A program made the position numbers and the translations under genes. Of a stretch of 64,000 bases of DNA, positions 12,301-24,300 are shown in pieces. The stretch lies in the NCBI RefSeq assembly GCF_947179165.1, contig NC_077239.1, positions 66,568,634 to 66,632,633 of the forward strand, written 5' to 3'. Below the pieces are notes generated by a model. It saw only the letters and a program-made list of their open reading frames with translations, ran no database searches and was not told the origin of the DNA. The stretch comes from Solanum dulcamara. Taxonomy: Eukaryota > Streptophyta > Magnoliopsida > Solanales > Solanaceae. Numbering within the stretch: position 1 is the stretch's first letter; the number at the start of each line of letters is the position of its first letter.

Positions 12301-15300
12301 TGACTAAAGTCAAACTTTAGCTTTAACTTTTCCCGCATCTCGTTAATCGCTCAAAATCAAATCAAAAGCTTTGGGACCCAAACCAATAGTCCATATAGAC
12401 CAAAAACCATATTCCAAAGCTAACAGAACTCTCGGAATTCCATTCTGAGCTTCCTATCACCAAATGTTGACTTTGGTCAACTATCTTATGTTTTCAACTT
12501 TCAAAATATCAAAACTCTTTCAAAATTCATCTAAATACCTCAAGACCTGAACAAATAATTCTACTAACCCAAAAGTCACGTTCCGAAGCTGATGGAACTG
12601 GTAGAATTCCAATTCGAGCATTCGAACTCCGAATGTTGACCAAAGTTAAACTTTAGCCTAAAAATTCACTTAAACTTCCAACTCAAGGGCTAAACTCCAC
12701 ATATCGACTCCGAAACTGAAAACTACAACACTCCTAGACCAAATTCCGCATTTCGGAACTGATAGAACTGACGAAATTCCATTTCGAGACTCGTAGCTCC
12801 GATTGTTACAAAAAACCACTTTTAACAACTTAAAGTCTCCAAAACTTAAAAACTTCCAAAAATCACAACTTTTCGATAAAATTTCAAAATCAACTTTGCA
12901 AACTGATCAAACATGACTCGGGGCAAATATTGATAGGGGTAAAATGGTATTTTTTCTAGAATTTTCAAAAATGACCTTCAGGGTCATTATATTTCAACAC
13001 TTGCACAATATTTAAAAAACTGATTGATTATTTTTGTACTCCTTTCTACTTGTATGATGTTGTTTGGTTGGGCACGGAATTTGAGATACTAATTCAACAT
13101 GTGTATTGTACTAGTGGTGGTGGAAAGATATATTAATGATGATTGAAAACTTAGTTGAATAAATGAAACATCACATCAAAATTTTAAATCTGCATAGTTA
13201 AATGAATTTGAATTTTTGAAAGTTGTGAAAGTGTATAGAACAATATTATTAATGGAATGGTATGAAACAGTTAGGGACATCCCAAAACGAAATGAAAGGG
13301 CAGCCCGGTGCACTAAAGCTCCCGCTATGCGCAGGGTCCGGGGAATGGCCCGCCCGACCACAAGGGTCTATTGTACGCAGCCTTACCTTGCATTTCTGCC
13401 AGAGGCTGTTTTCAAGGCTTGAACCCGTGACCTCCTGGTCACATGACAACAACCTTACCAGTTACTCCAAGATTTAAATCCCAAAACGAAATGGTGTTAA
13501 ATAAATTGAGATGAAATGAGTAGTTGTTATAGGTCTTTTTGTTTATTCTTTTCTCGGTTCATAAGCTATTCTAAACCTAAAATCACACGGTGGGAAATTA
13601 TTTCAAAGATTCCAAATTCTTACATAATAGAAAAAAAGTATTTATATAAGTGATACTAACTAGTTGGTTCTGTTTGGTAGGAGTTTTTTTAATAAATAAT
13701 TTGGCTAGAGACTTGTATGCTGGTGTGCGTAGGGATAATGGTGAGATTGTAGAATCTCAGTTTGCGTCAAAAGACAAATTAGCTAATAGTAGAGTTAATT
13801 GGGGGCAAATAGAGTGGAGTAGATATACAAAATTCTTAATCCGAACTGGTTTGGGATTGTGGCGTAATTGATTGATATAAGCTATCCTAAATTGTTTGAC
13901 TACGCCACAATTACCTTGATGCAGCAGACTGCTGAAGTTGCATCAGCTCGTTTTGTTCTTTTCAAGTATATGCACGTACATCTGTTATTTAAGTGCTGTT
14001 CTGTAAAAACCTATTGTGATACATGGAGTGGTTTTCTTTGATATCTAAGATTAAGCAATTCCAATAGAATTGTAACACTAATTGCTGCTGCAAATTTTCT
14101 TAAAAGGTAATTAAGTTGATTGGTTGGGCTATTCAGAGTATGGTTTTCTTGGTATGCAGCTAGATTTTCTTTGAGAGGAGTATTTGTACTGATATATGAC
14201 TAGTTTTCCTTATTGAAACCCAACTTCTGCAGGAGCTCGCGTTACTAGCATGTGTAGTGGATAGATGGAGTTTTCTGATTGAACGTTTGATGTTGACCTC
14301 TAATGAATTTGTCACTACTTCGAGGCTATACAATGAGGTGCATAGCTTGGTACAGAGAGGTTGTAGAGAGGAAATCATCAACTCAAAGGTAATTATTTCT
14401 TGGAATGAAATCCTTTCATTGTCTAGTAGGAAAAGCGGCATGTCAAACCTATGAAAATAACCTTGCAATGGTTTAACTGAAAATGATAGTATTATTTGTT
14501 TGTCATATGTGGATTACATGGCTGTATAGATCTAGTCATCTAGATATAGTTTAGATCAGTTTATATTTTTCTGTAATAATTTATTTTGCTTGTTATATTA
14601 TCCTACATTGGAAGGGAAGCCTTGGAGCAACGGTAAAGTTGTCTTTGTGTGACCTATAAGTCACGGGTTTGAGCCTGGCTTCGGTTTTAGATTATCCCAC
14701 ATTAGATGAGGAAATACGTTGTTTCCTTAAATGGTTTTAGGCAATCCTCACCTCATAACCTAGACTTTAGGATTGAGTTAGGCTCAAACTCTATTTTCTT
14801 TACATGGTATTAGAGTCATACCCATAAATGAGTTGTTTCCTAAATGGTCTTGAATAATCCTCACCTCGTGAGCTAGCTTTTGGGGTTGTGTTAGGTTGAA
14901 GGTCCATTTTCTTTACACTGTCTACAACAACAACAACATACTCAGTGTAGTCCCACAAATTGGGGTCTTGGAAGATAGAGTGTACGCAGATCTTATCCCT
15001 ACCTCAAAGGTAGAGAGATTGTGTCTGATAGACCCTCTGCTCAAGGAAAAATAGTTCAAAGCAGTCACAAAAAGAAATAAGATAAGTACAAGAAGCAACA
15101 ATTATTAAAAAAATCAACAGATAGTAACAACATAAACTACAAGAAACAACAGATAGTAACAGAAATCGAAAGACAAGATACTATAGGAGCAATATGAACG
15201 GACAGCAAGACAACACACTGTGACCTACTAACCTTCTTGCGACGCACTAACCTTCTACCCTAATCCATGTTCTCCACACTCTCCTATATCTAAGGTCATG

Positions 15301-18300
15301 TCCTCGGTAAGTTGAAACTGCGCTATGTCCTTTCTTTGCATGGTCTATTACCTGATTTTTTTTTTCTTATTTGTTATTTCTTAATGTACATAAATCACTA
15401 TGGCGAGAAAAACAAAGTTCTAACGTCATGGACATGATTGTGTTTAGTTAGAAGGCATAAAAATTCATTTGAGAACAATAAAATCGAAACGTCTAATTTA
15501 TACAGTGCAATAAGCAAATTTATGATGTATCCAACTATACTTGAACAATCATTGTTTACACCCCAAGTAAGGCGAGGTTTCATTATTTGTCGGGTTTGTC
15601 TTCATGTCACACATTTCCAGATAGATGTACATTGTACCTCTTTCAATCTCTTTTTGAGCAAAGTTTTTTGCTATGTCATCTGCTTTAAAGGCTTCTGCAA
15701 AGATTTTGTATAGGTCTGGTGGGATATCGATTCATGCACCGATTCATGCACAAGTTTACAAGTATGGTTTTTTAATGTTGTCTATGTGAAAACAACTTTA
15801 GTAGATTTTTACTCAAAAGTAGGTAATATGGATTTGGTGCAATGCATCTTTAATGAGATGGTTGGGAAAAATATAGTATGTGGAATTCAGTACTAAGTGG
15901 ATATGTAAAATCTGGTGACTTAACAATGGCCTATTGGCTGATAGAGGATTTCCAAGTGAGATATTCGTCATATCAAGATTTGATCCTCTAAGATGGGAAG
16001 ATATTCTTCATATCAAAATCTGATTCTCTACGATCTTAGAATAATTGTTGTAATCTAGAATATCATATCTCCGATTCTTTCTCCTTATGTAGAATATATG
16101 ATCCCAGATTTCATGGCATTTAAGTGATTCTATTATACAATCTGTTATGTATATAAAGCCACGTGTATAACATAGAAAGATATGAATGAAATTATTGAAC
16201 TATCTTTTTCCAAATGGTATCAGAGCTTTAGGCTTATTCCTGACCAATTTTATTCATCCTGTCTTGAAAGATTGAAACCATTCAAAAATCATGTCCGAAA
16301 ATAGTATTGCTGCAAATATTCCAACCTCTGGAAATGTTTCTGCAACCGTAGAGAGTAACTCTACAGTTTCAATTGGAGATTTGCAACATTCAGCTTCAGC
16401 AGGTAGTTAGTTGTTCATTGGCCTTCACATGTAGGTCTTGTTCTTTTGTTACTAATGTCTCAGACAAACTTTCTCCATTGTGGGTGGTTGATTCCGGGGC
16501 AACTGATCACATGACCAGTTCCCCTCATCTCTTCATATCATATTCCCCTTGTCCTAGCTATAAAAAAATAACTATAGCCGATGGTTCAGTTATTGCTGTA
16601 GCTGGACAAGACGACATACCACTGGGAAAATCCTTGATACTTAAACATGTCCTTCATGTCCCAAAGTTATCTGCAAATCTCATTTCTATCCAGAAACTCA
16701 CCAAAGATTCCAAATGCCAAGTAACTTTCTTCCCATCATATTACTTATTTCAGGAACAGAACACGAAAGAGATGATTGGGTGTGCTAGTGAGAAAGGAGG
16801 TCTTTATTGTTTCGATTTCCACAATGGTGAAGATATAACTAAGAATTCCTTATCTAGTTCATTCTTGTCTGAATCTATTATGTCCAATAAAGAGAAAGTA
16901 TGGCTTTATCAGCGTCGGTTAGGTCATCCTTCCTTTTATGTAATCAAAATGATGTTTCCTTTGTTCAAAAATTTGAGTGTTGAGTCTTTTCATTGTGCAA
17001 AACTCAAACGTGTTTCCTTTCCAATTAGCCACAAAAGATGTCAAACTCCTTTTCTCTTATTCATAGTGATATTTGGGGACCCTCTCCCATTCCTAATATT
17101 TCTGATGCTAGATGGTTTGTGTCATTCATTGATGATTGTACAAGAGTAACGTGGATCTATCTGCTAAAGCAAAAATCAGATGTTAGTCAAATTCTTCCTA
17201 CCTTTTTTAATCTGATCAAAATCCAACATGATGTGCTAATTAAAAGATTCCGATCTGATAATGCCAAGGACTACTTCAATCAAACCCTCTCTGTTTTCTT
17301 CCAAAAGAAGGAATTATTCATGAATCTTCATGTGTAAATACTCCTCAACAAACGGGATAGCAGAGAGAAGAAACAGTTTGTTACTTGACATTACTAGATC
17401 ACAATTGTTTCACAAAAGGGTACCAAAACAATATTGGGGGGAAGCTGTCCTAACTGCTGCACATCTTAGTAACAGAATGCCATCAAGAATTCAAAGTCCG
17501 CTTGATAATATTAGGAACTTCTTCCCGAATTTTGAAATTTCCAATAAATTGGTTCCTAGAATCTTCGGGAGTGTTGCCTATGTTCATATACATTCTCAAA
17601 ATTGAGGCAAATTAGACCCACGTGCTCTTAAGTGTGTTTTCATAGGATATTCTCCTACTCAAAAAGGCTACAAGTGTTATCAACCATCATCAAAGAAATT
17701 TTGTTTCAGCTGATGTCACATTTGATGAGAGTGCATCATTTTTTAATCATTCTTACAATCAGAGGGAGTTATTGAAGGAAAAGGGACCTCTAGACTTGTC
17801 ACTATTTGATTTGTCCATCTCTAGTCGTGCCAAATCTTTGCCTGAGACACCATTTCTTCGGTCACCCGAGCCTCTAAGCCCAAATGAACCCACTGAGTCT
17901 CCTAATCCGGATACAGATAATGGAATTCTAGTAAATAATCTACCATAGCAGGTTTATTCCAGAAGAAAGAGATTAACTGATCAAACTACTCAGCCGCAAT
18001 CATCTCCTCAGGTTACTGTTCCTAATACCCATCCTGAATCTGTTGAACCATTAGTAACACCAAACCAAACTGATCATTAAGAAGAACCTAACCAACCTAA
18101 TGACCTTGATCTTCCCATTGCACTCAGAAAATAAACCAGAACTTGCACACAACACCCTTTGAGCCTTTCCGTGACATATCAAAATCTATCCTCAAGTCAT
18201 AAAGTTTTCTCTGTAACCTTCACACAATTCATATCCCTAGAAATTTGTCTGAAGCATTAGGAAACAGAGAATGGGAGAAAGCTATGAAGGTAGAAATGGA

Positions 18301-21300
18301 AGCGTTGGAGAAAAATAAAACTTGGGAAATTGTGGAATTATCAAAAGGGAAAAAGTTGGTCGGGTGCAGATGGGTTTTAACTGTTAAATATAAGTCAGAT
18401 GGGTCCATAGAAAGATTTAAAGCTCGTTTGGTAGCAAAAGGATATACACAGACCTACGGAATTGATTATTTGGAGACTTTTGCCCCAGTGGCAAAAGTGA
18501 ATACAGTGAGAATCTTATTATCATTGGCTGCGGTTTTTAATTGGAATCTACAACAATTTGATGTAAAAATGCTTTTTTACATGGAGACTTAGATGAGGAG
18601 ATCTATATGGAGGTGCCACCTGGTTTTGAACGTAAGAAGCGAATGGTGTGTAGACTGAAGAAGACACTCAATGGATTAAAGCAATCACATCGTGCATGGT
18701 TTGGAAGATTTACAAAGGTTATGATCAAGTTAGGGTATTGACAAAGTCAAGGAGTCCACACCTTGTTCATACGACACACAAAAACAGGAAAGGTGACAAC
18801 ATTATTGGTTTATGTGGATGACATCATAGTAACAGGTGATGATTCAGAGGAGATACGAAATTTGAAGTGTTTACTCAAGGAATTTGACATCAAAGTGCTT
18901 GGGAAATTAAAGTATTTTTTGGGAATCGAAGTAGCACACTCAAAACAAGAAATCTTTATTTCCCAACAAAAATATGTGTTTGATTTGCCGAAAGAAACAG
19001 GAAAATTAGGGTGTAAACCAGTGGCTACACCAATTGAATATAATCATAGATTATGCAATGCTCCGGAAGATTCTGTGGTAGATAAAGGCTTGTATCAAAG
19101 ACTTGTAGGGAAATTGATTTACTCGTCCCATACAAGGCCAGACATTGCCTTTGCTGTAAGTGTTGTTAGCCAATTTATGCATGATCCTAGAGAAATGCAT
19201 CTTCAAGCTGTCAACAAGATTCTACAATATCTTAAAGGAAGTCCAGGAAAAGGAATACTATTCAAAAGAGGAGCAGACATGGTTTTAGAGGATTATACTG
19301 ATGCGGACTATGCTGGTTCATTAGTGGATCGAAGGTCAAGTTCTGGATATTGCACTTTCTTAGGAGGAAATCCAGTGACTTGGAGGAGTTAAAAACAAAA
19401 TGTAGTAGCCAGATCAAGTGCAGAATCTGAGTTTAGATCAATGGCTATGGGAGTTTGTGAGTTATTATGGTTAAAGATAATCCTTGATGATTTGAAGATA
19501 AGATGGGAAGGACCTATGAGACTATATTGTGACAATAAATCAGCAATAAGTAAAGCTCATAATCCTGTACAACATGATCGCACTAACCATATTGATGTAG
19601 ATAGATATTTCATTAAGGAAAAATTAGATAGTGGACTCATTTGTACGCCATTTGTATCTATTAAAGATCAGGCGCCTGATGTTTTAACAAAAGTACTGCC
19701 AAACAATGTGTTTCAAGATCTAATAAGCAAGCTAGGAATGGAAGATATCCTTCACCCGCTTGAGGGGGAGTGTTGGCTGATAGAGGATTTCCAAGAGAGA
19801 TATTCTTCATATCAAGATTTGATCCTCTAAGATGGGAAGATATTCTTCATATTAAAATCTGATTCTCTAAGATCTTAGAATAATTGTTGTAATCTAGAAT
19901 ATCATATCTACGATTCTTTCTCCTTATGTAGAATATATGATCCCAGATTTCATGGGGTTTAGGTGATTCTATTCTGCAATCTCTTATATATATAAAGCCA
20001 TGTATATGACATAGAAAGATATGAATGAAATTATTCAACTTTCTTTTTCCACAATATCCTTTTTGATTTATTCACTTTATATTTTAAGTTTTCTTACATA
20101 TATCCTGCGGATACCCTGTACAAGTAGCATTTGCAAAATTCCAAAACCAGGCCAGAATGTGAACATTCACCTTAAGATATTCAACTTGCACTGCTCTAAC
20201 ATGCAACAACAACATCATACCCATTGAAATTCCATAAGTGAGGTCTGGGAGGGTAGAATGTACACAGACCTTACCACTACCTCATGGAGGTAGAAAGGTT
20301 GTTTATGAAAGACCCTCAGCTCAAGTGCAACAAATCCTGGCATAAAGAAGAAGAAGACAATGAAGAGAATCGAAACAAGGAACAATACGAAAGTAGCCAA
20401 AGCAGCAATAAAATCATGTGATAATCGAAATACCATAAACAATGATAAAAATTTAAAAAAAGAACTAAAATAATACAACTAATACAATTGCAAACACCAA
20501 CCACCCTAAGCAAGACAGCACTACACTACTCCTTCTACTCTAATACGTGTCCTCCACATCCTCCTATCTAGCGTCATGTCCTCGGTAACCTAAAGCTGCG
20601 TTGTATCCTGTCTTATCATTTCTCCCCAATACTTCTTTGGCCTACCTCTGCCTCTTCTCATACTCTCTATAACCAACCTCCCGCACTTTCTCACTGGTAT
20701 GTCTATGCATCTGCTCTTCACATGTCCAATCCATCTTAGTCTCGCTTTCCTCATCTTGTCCACCACGGAGGCCACACCCACCTTATCCCTGATATCCTTA
20801 TTTCTAATCTTATCACTCCTAGTATGACCGCACATCCACCTTAACATCCTCATCTCCGCAACATGCATCTTCTGAAAATGGGAGTTCTTGATTGGCCAAC
20901 ACTCAGTCCCATACAATAATGTCGGTCTAACTACCACTCTATAGAACTTACCTTTGAGTTTCGTGGTACCTTTTTATCACACAAGACTCCAGAGGCAAGC
21001 CTCTACTTCATCCACACCGCACCAATACGGTGTGTGATATCAGCGTTGATGTCCCAACTCTCCTAAATTATAGACCAAGATACTTGAATTTATCTCTCTT
21101 GGGTGTATTTTGTGTGTCATGCTCACTTCCACGCCTACCTTATGCATCACATCATTGAATTTGCACTCCACATATTCTGTCGTAGTCCTGCTCAATCTGA
21201 ACCCTTTGGTCTCCAAAGTCTGTCTCCATACCTCTAACTTAGCATTTGCTCCATTGCGTGTCTCATCAATTAGTACTATGTCATCCACAAATAACATACA

Positions 21301-24300
21301 CCACGACATCTCATCTTGAATGTCTTGCGTCAACACATCCATCACCAAGGCAAATAGAAACAAACTAAGAGTTGACCCCTGGTGTAACCCCATCTCCACA
21401 GAAAAGTGCTCCGAATCTCCTCCCACCATTCTTACCTGTGGTTTAGCTCCTTCTGTCCTGTATCGCCCTAATGTAGGTCATCGATACACCTCTTGCCTCT
21501 AGGCATCGTCATAAGACTTCCCTCAGGACTTTATCGTAGGCCTTCTTAAGGTCAATAAACACCATATGTAAGTCCCTCTTCTTTTTTCAATATTTTCCAT
21601 CAGTGTCCTCACAAGATGGATAGCTTCTATGGTCGATTGCCCTGGCATGAATCCAAACTGATTTGTGCACACACCCCTTCTCACTCTCATCTCCACTACT
21701 CTCTTCCAAACTTGCATAGTGTGAATTAAAAACTTAATACCCATGTAGTTGTTCCAATTTTGTATATCACCTTTGTTCTTATACAACGGAACCATTGTAC
21801 TCCACCTCCATTCCTTGGGCATCTTAGCATTCTGAAAAATGACATTTAACAAGCTAGTCAACCACTCCAAACCTGCTATCTGTGCTCTTCCAAAACTCTA
21901 CTGGGATCTTATTTGGTCCTGTCATTTTTTCCCTGCTCATTCTATTAATATCACGCTTCACTTCCTCAACCTTAATACACCTACAATACTCAAAGTCCCG
22001 ATGTCTCTCAGAGTGCTCCAACTCACCCAGCCTAATGCTCTGTCCCCTTCTTCGTTCAAAAGTTTGTGAAAGTACACTTGTCATCTTTGCTTAATGAGGG
22101 TCTCCTCCGCTAACACCTGGCCTTCTTCATCCTTGATACACTTCACTTGATCCAAGTCTCGGGCCTTCCTCTCCTTCGCCTTTGTGAGTCTGTGCAACTT
22201 CTTATCTTCGCCTTTGTCTCCTAGTTTAATGTACAATCTTTCAAAAGCTGCCATCATAGCTGTTGTAATCGCTAACGTAGCCTCCGTCCTTGCCGCCTTA
22301 TATATTTCCCTGTTCGCCTGCTTCTCTTCCACGTTCGTGCATTCCACCCATTTCGCATACGCAACTCTCTTTGCTTTCGCTTTGCCTTTAATTTCTCCAA
22401 TCCGCCACCAATCTCCTCGACGTCCACCAAAGTTACCCTTCGACACCCTTAGCACCTCTCTAGCTGCTTCTCTTATGCAACTAGTTGTCTTATCCCACAT
22501 GCTTCCCGCATCCCCACTACTCCTCCAAGCTACCCTTGCCATCAACTTCTCCCCAATTACACGGGAGAGGGCAGATGTCAATCCTCCACCCCGCCCCACC
22601 CATTTAATCCTAGGTTAGGCATATAACTTCTTCTTTCTCCTCCCTTGCTTGATCTTCAAGTCTGTCACCAAAAGCTTATGCTGAGTAGAAAGATTCTCAC
22701 TCGGAATAACTTTGCAATCCTTACAAAGGCCTCTCTCGCCTTTCCTCATAAGCAAGTAATCTATCTGAGTTTAAGCCACTGCTGTACGGAAGGTAATCAA
22801 GTGATCATCCTTCTTTGGAAAGCACAAATTAGCCATCACCAACTTCAAAGCTCTAGAAAAATCCAAGAGCAAGGTTCCACCACAGTTTCTAACCCCAAAA
22901 CCACTGCCGCCATGCACATCGTCAAAACTACTAAGAGTTGCCCCACTGTGGCCATTGAAATCTCCGCCAACATGCAATGTATCTAAATTTTACTCCAGAT
23001 CTTAGACTCTCTCTCTTATGTTAAACTATAAGAAAATTGTGCATTTCTATTTGGTTTGCATTCGTTGTCAATTTTCCACGTTATGAACATTCTTACATTA
23101 TTGTTCTCCCTGTGGATGGTTTTATAGTCCTTTTCTTTTTTTTTTCTTTTTGTTGTAATAGGAAAAAGGAATTATTGAGTACCTTGAGTCTTTCTTACAC
23201 AATCGGCTATATCTCTTGTGGGAACTATCTCCAGTCCTAGCAGCATTTGCAATTCCTTCCTGGTATACCTATCAGATTCATATCCTGTTGTCTGTTGAGA
23301 TTTCTCATGACAGTGAAGTGATCAATCCTTTTACACCAGTCAGCTTACAGACTTTATAGTTTTCAGAGTTTATGGACGGATAGCTGGTTTAATTAATGCA
23401 GGTCAAATTTGTTCAGAAAATATCTGACAGAGCTTGACAGTCAAGTTACAGGAGACCTTTCATTAACTAGGTACACTTTCATGTCACATGCTTCAGTTGG
23501 TTATAATGATTTTTCAGTGTTCAGAATATTGAATTTCTTATACTTCAGCTTCTTATCTTGGCTAAGAGCTTTATTCTGCTGATTTTTCTTCCTTGCTCTT
23601 TTCTTTTATGCATATCCAATTGCAGTACCAAGGAAAGGAAGGAGCACAGAGAATGTGGGTTTGCTATGATTTCTTCCTATCCTCTTTCCTGTCATTCTGT
23701 ATTAATGTTATATACACATTGATTGACTATGACAATATCTTTGCAAAACTATGCACTGAAATGTTTCACAGACTATTTTAGAGACTATTATATCTACTTC
23801 TTGAAAGCCTTTCTGCGTAGCATTCTATTAATGTCTTTCATGTAGCCAGGAATTTTACTAAGTTCGAGTTTTATTATTAGACCCGAGGGAACAGTTTTTA
23901 TTATTTCTGAAATTCCTTTTAATTTATAATTACCAGATTCTGAAAGGAACTCTGGAAGGATTGGAAATCAAATTTTTGTTGTTGTTATAGTTAACTTACG
24001 TAGATTAAAGTCTTCAGGCATAAGCAACCTTTCCTGTTTCAGTTACACCTAGCTGTAGGTAATATTACTTGCCTTCTAGGTCTGGGGTTTCTTAGTTGTT
24101 TCCTGCCAATAGGATAATTAATACCCTTATCTAATACTGGTTTAAAAGCTGGACCTATCAGCAGCTTTCTATTAAGGCTGATTTGTCCGTGACATCACTT
24201 AATATGAGATCACCAAGTGAAAGAATTTTGCCGGTGAACTACGATGTGGTACCATTCCGGGCATTATATAATTTATCTATGGATATATGGGTTTTCAGAG

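Larger units (their letters stand above)
15932..20053 (+). mobile_element. Ty1/copia LTR retrotransposon, degenerate
   Basis: Two LTRs of 283 bp each (15932-16214 and 19771-20053) flank a tRNA-Met type primer site, a shortened gag, and protease, integrase, reverse transcriptase and RNase H remnants in copia order. The LTRs differ at roughly twenty positions by eye (about 7 per cent), so the insertion is old. No convincing 5-bp duplication: TGGCC on the left, ATATC on the right. It lies in sense orientation in intron 5 of the FANCF-like gene. Confidence 0.9.

Noticed and set aside
13650..13871. Possible extra exon in intron 4 of the FANCF-like gene
   Set aside because: Exons 4 and 5 join in phase without it, and the peptide shows no recognised pattern.
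22184..22618. 144-codon + strand frame rich in Ser/Leu/Pro
   Set aside because: Antisense to the RTE polyprotein; no motif of its own.
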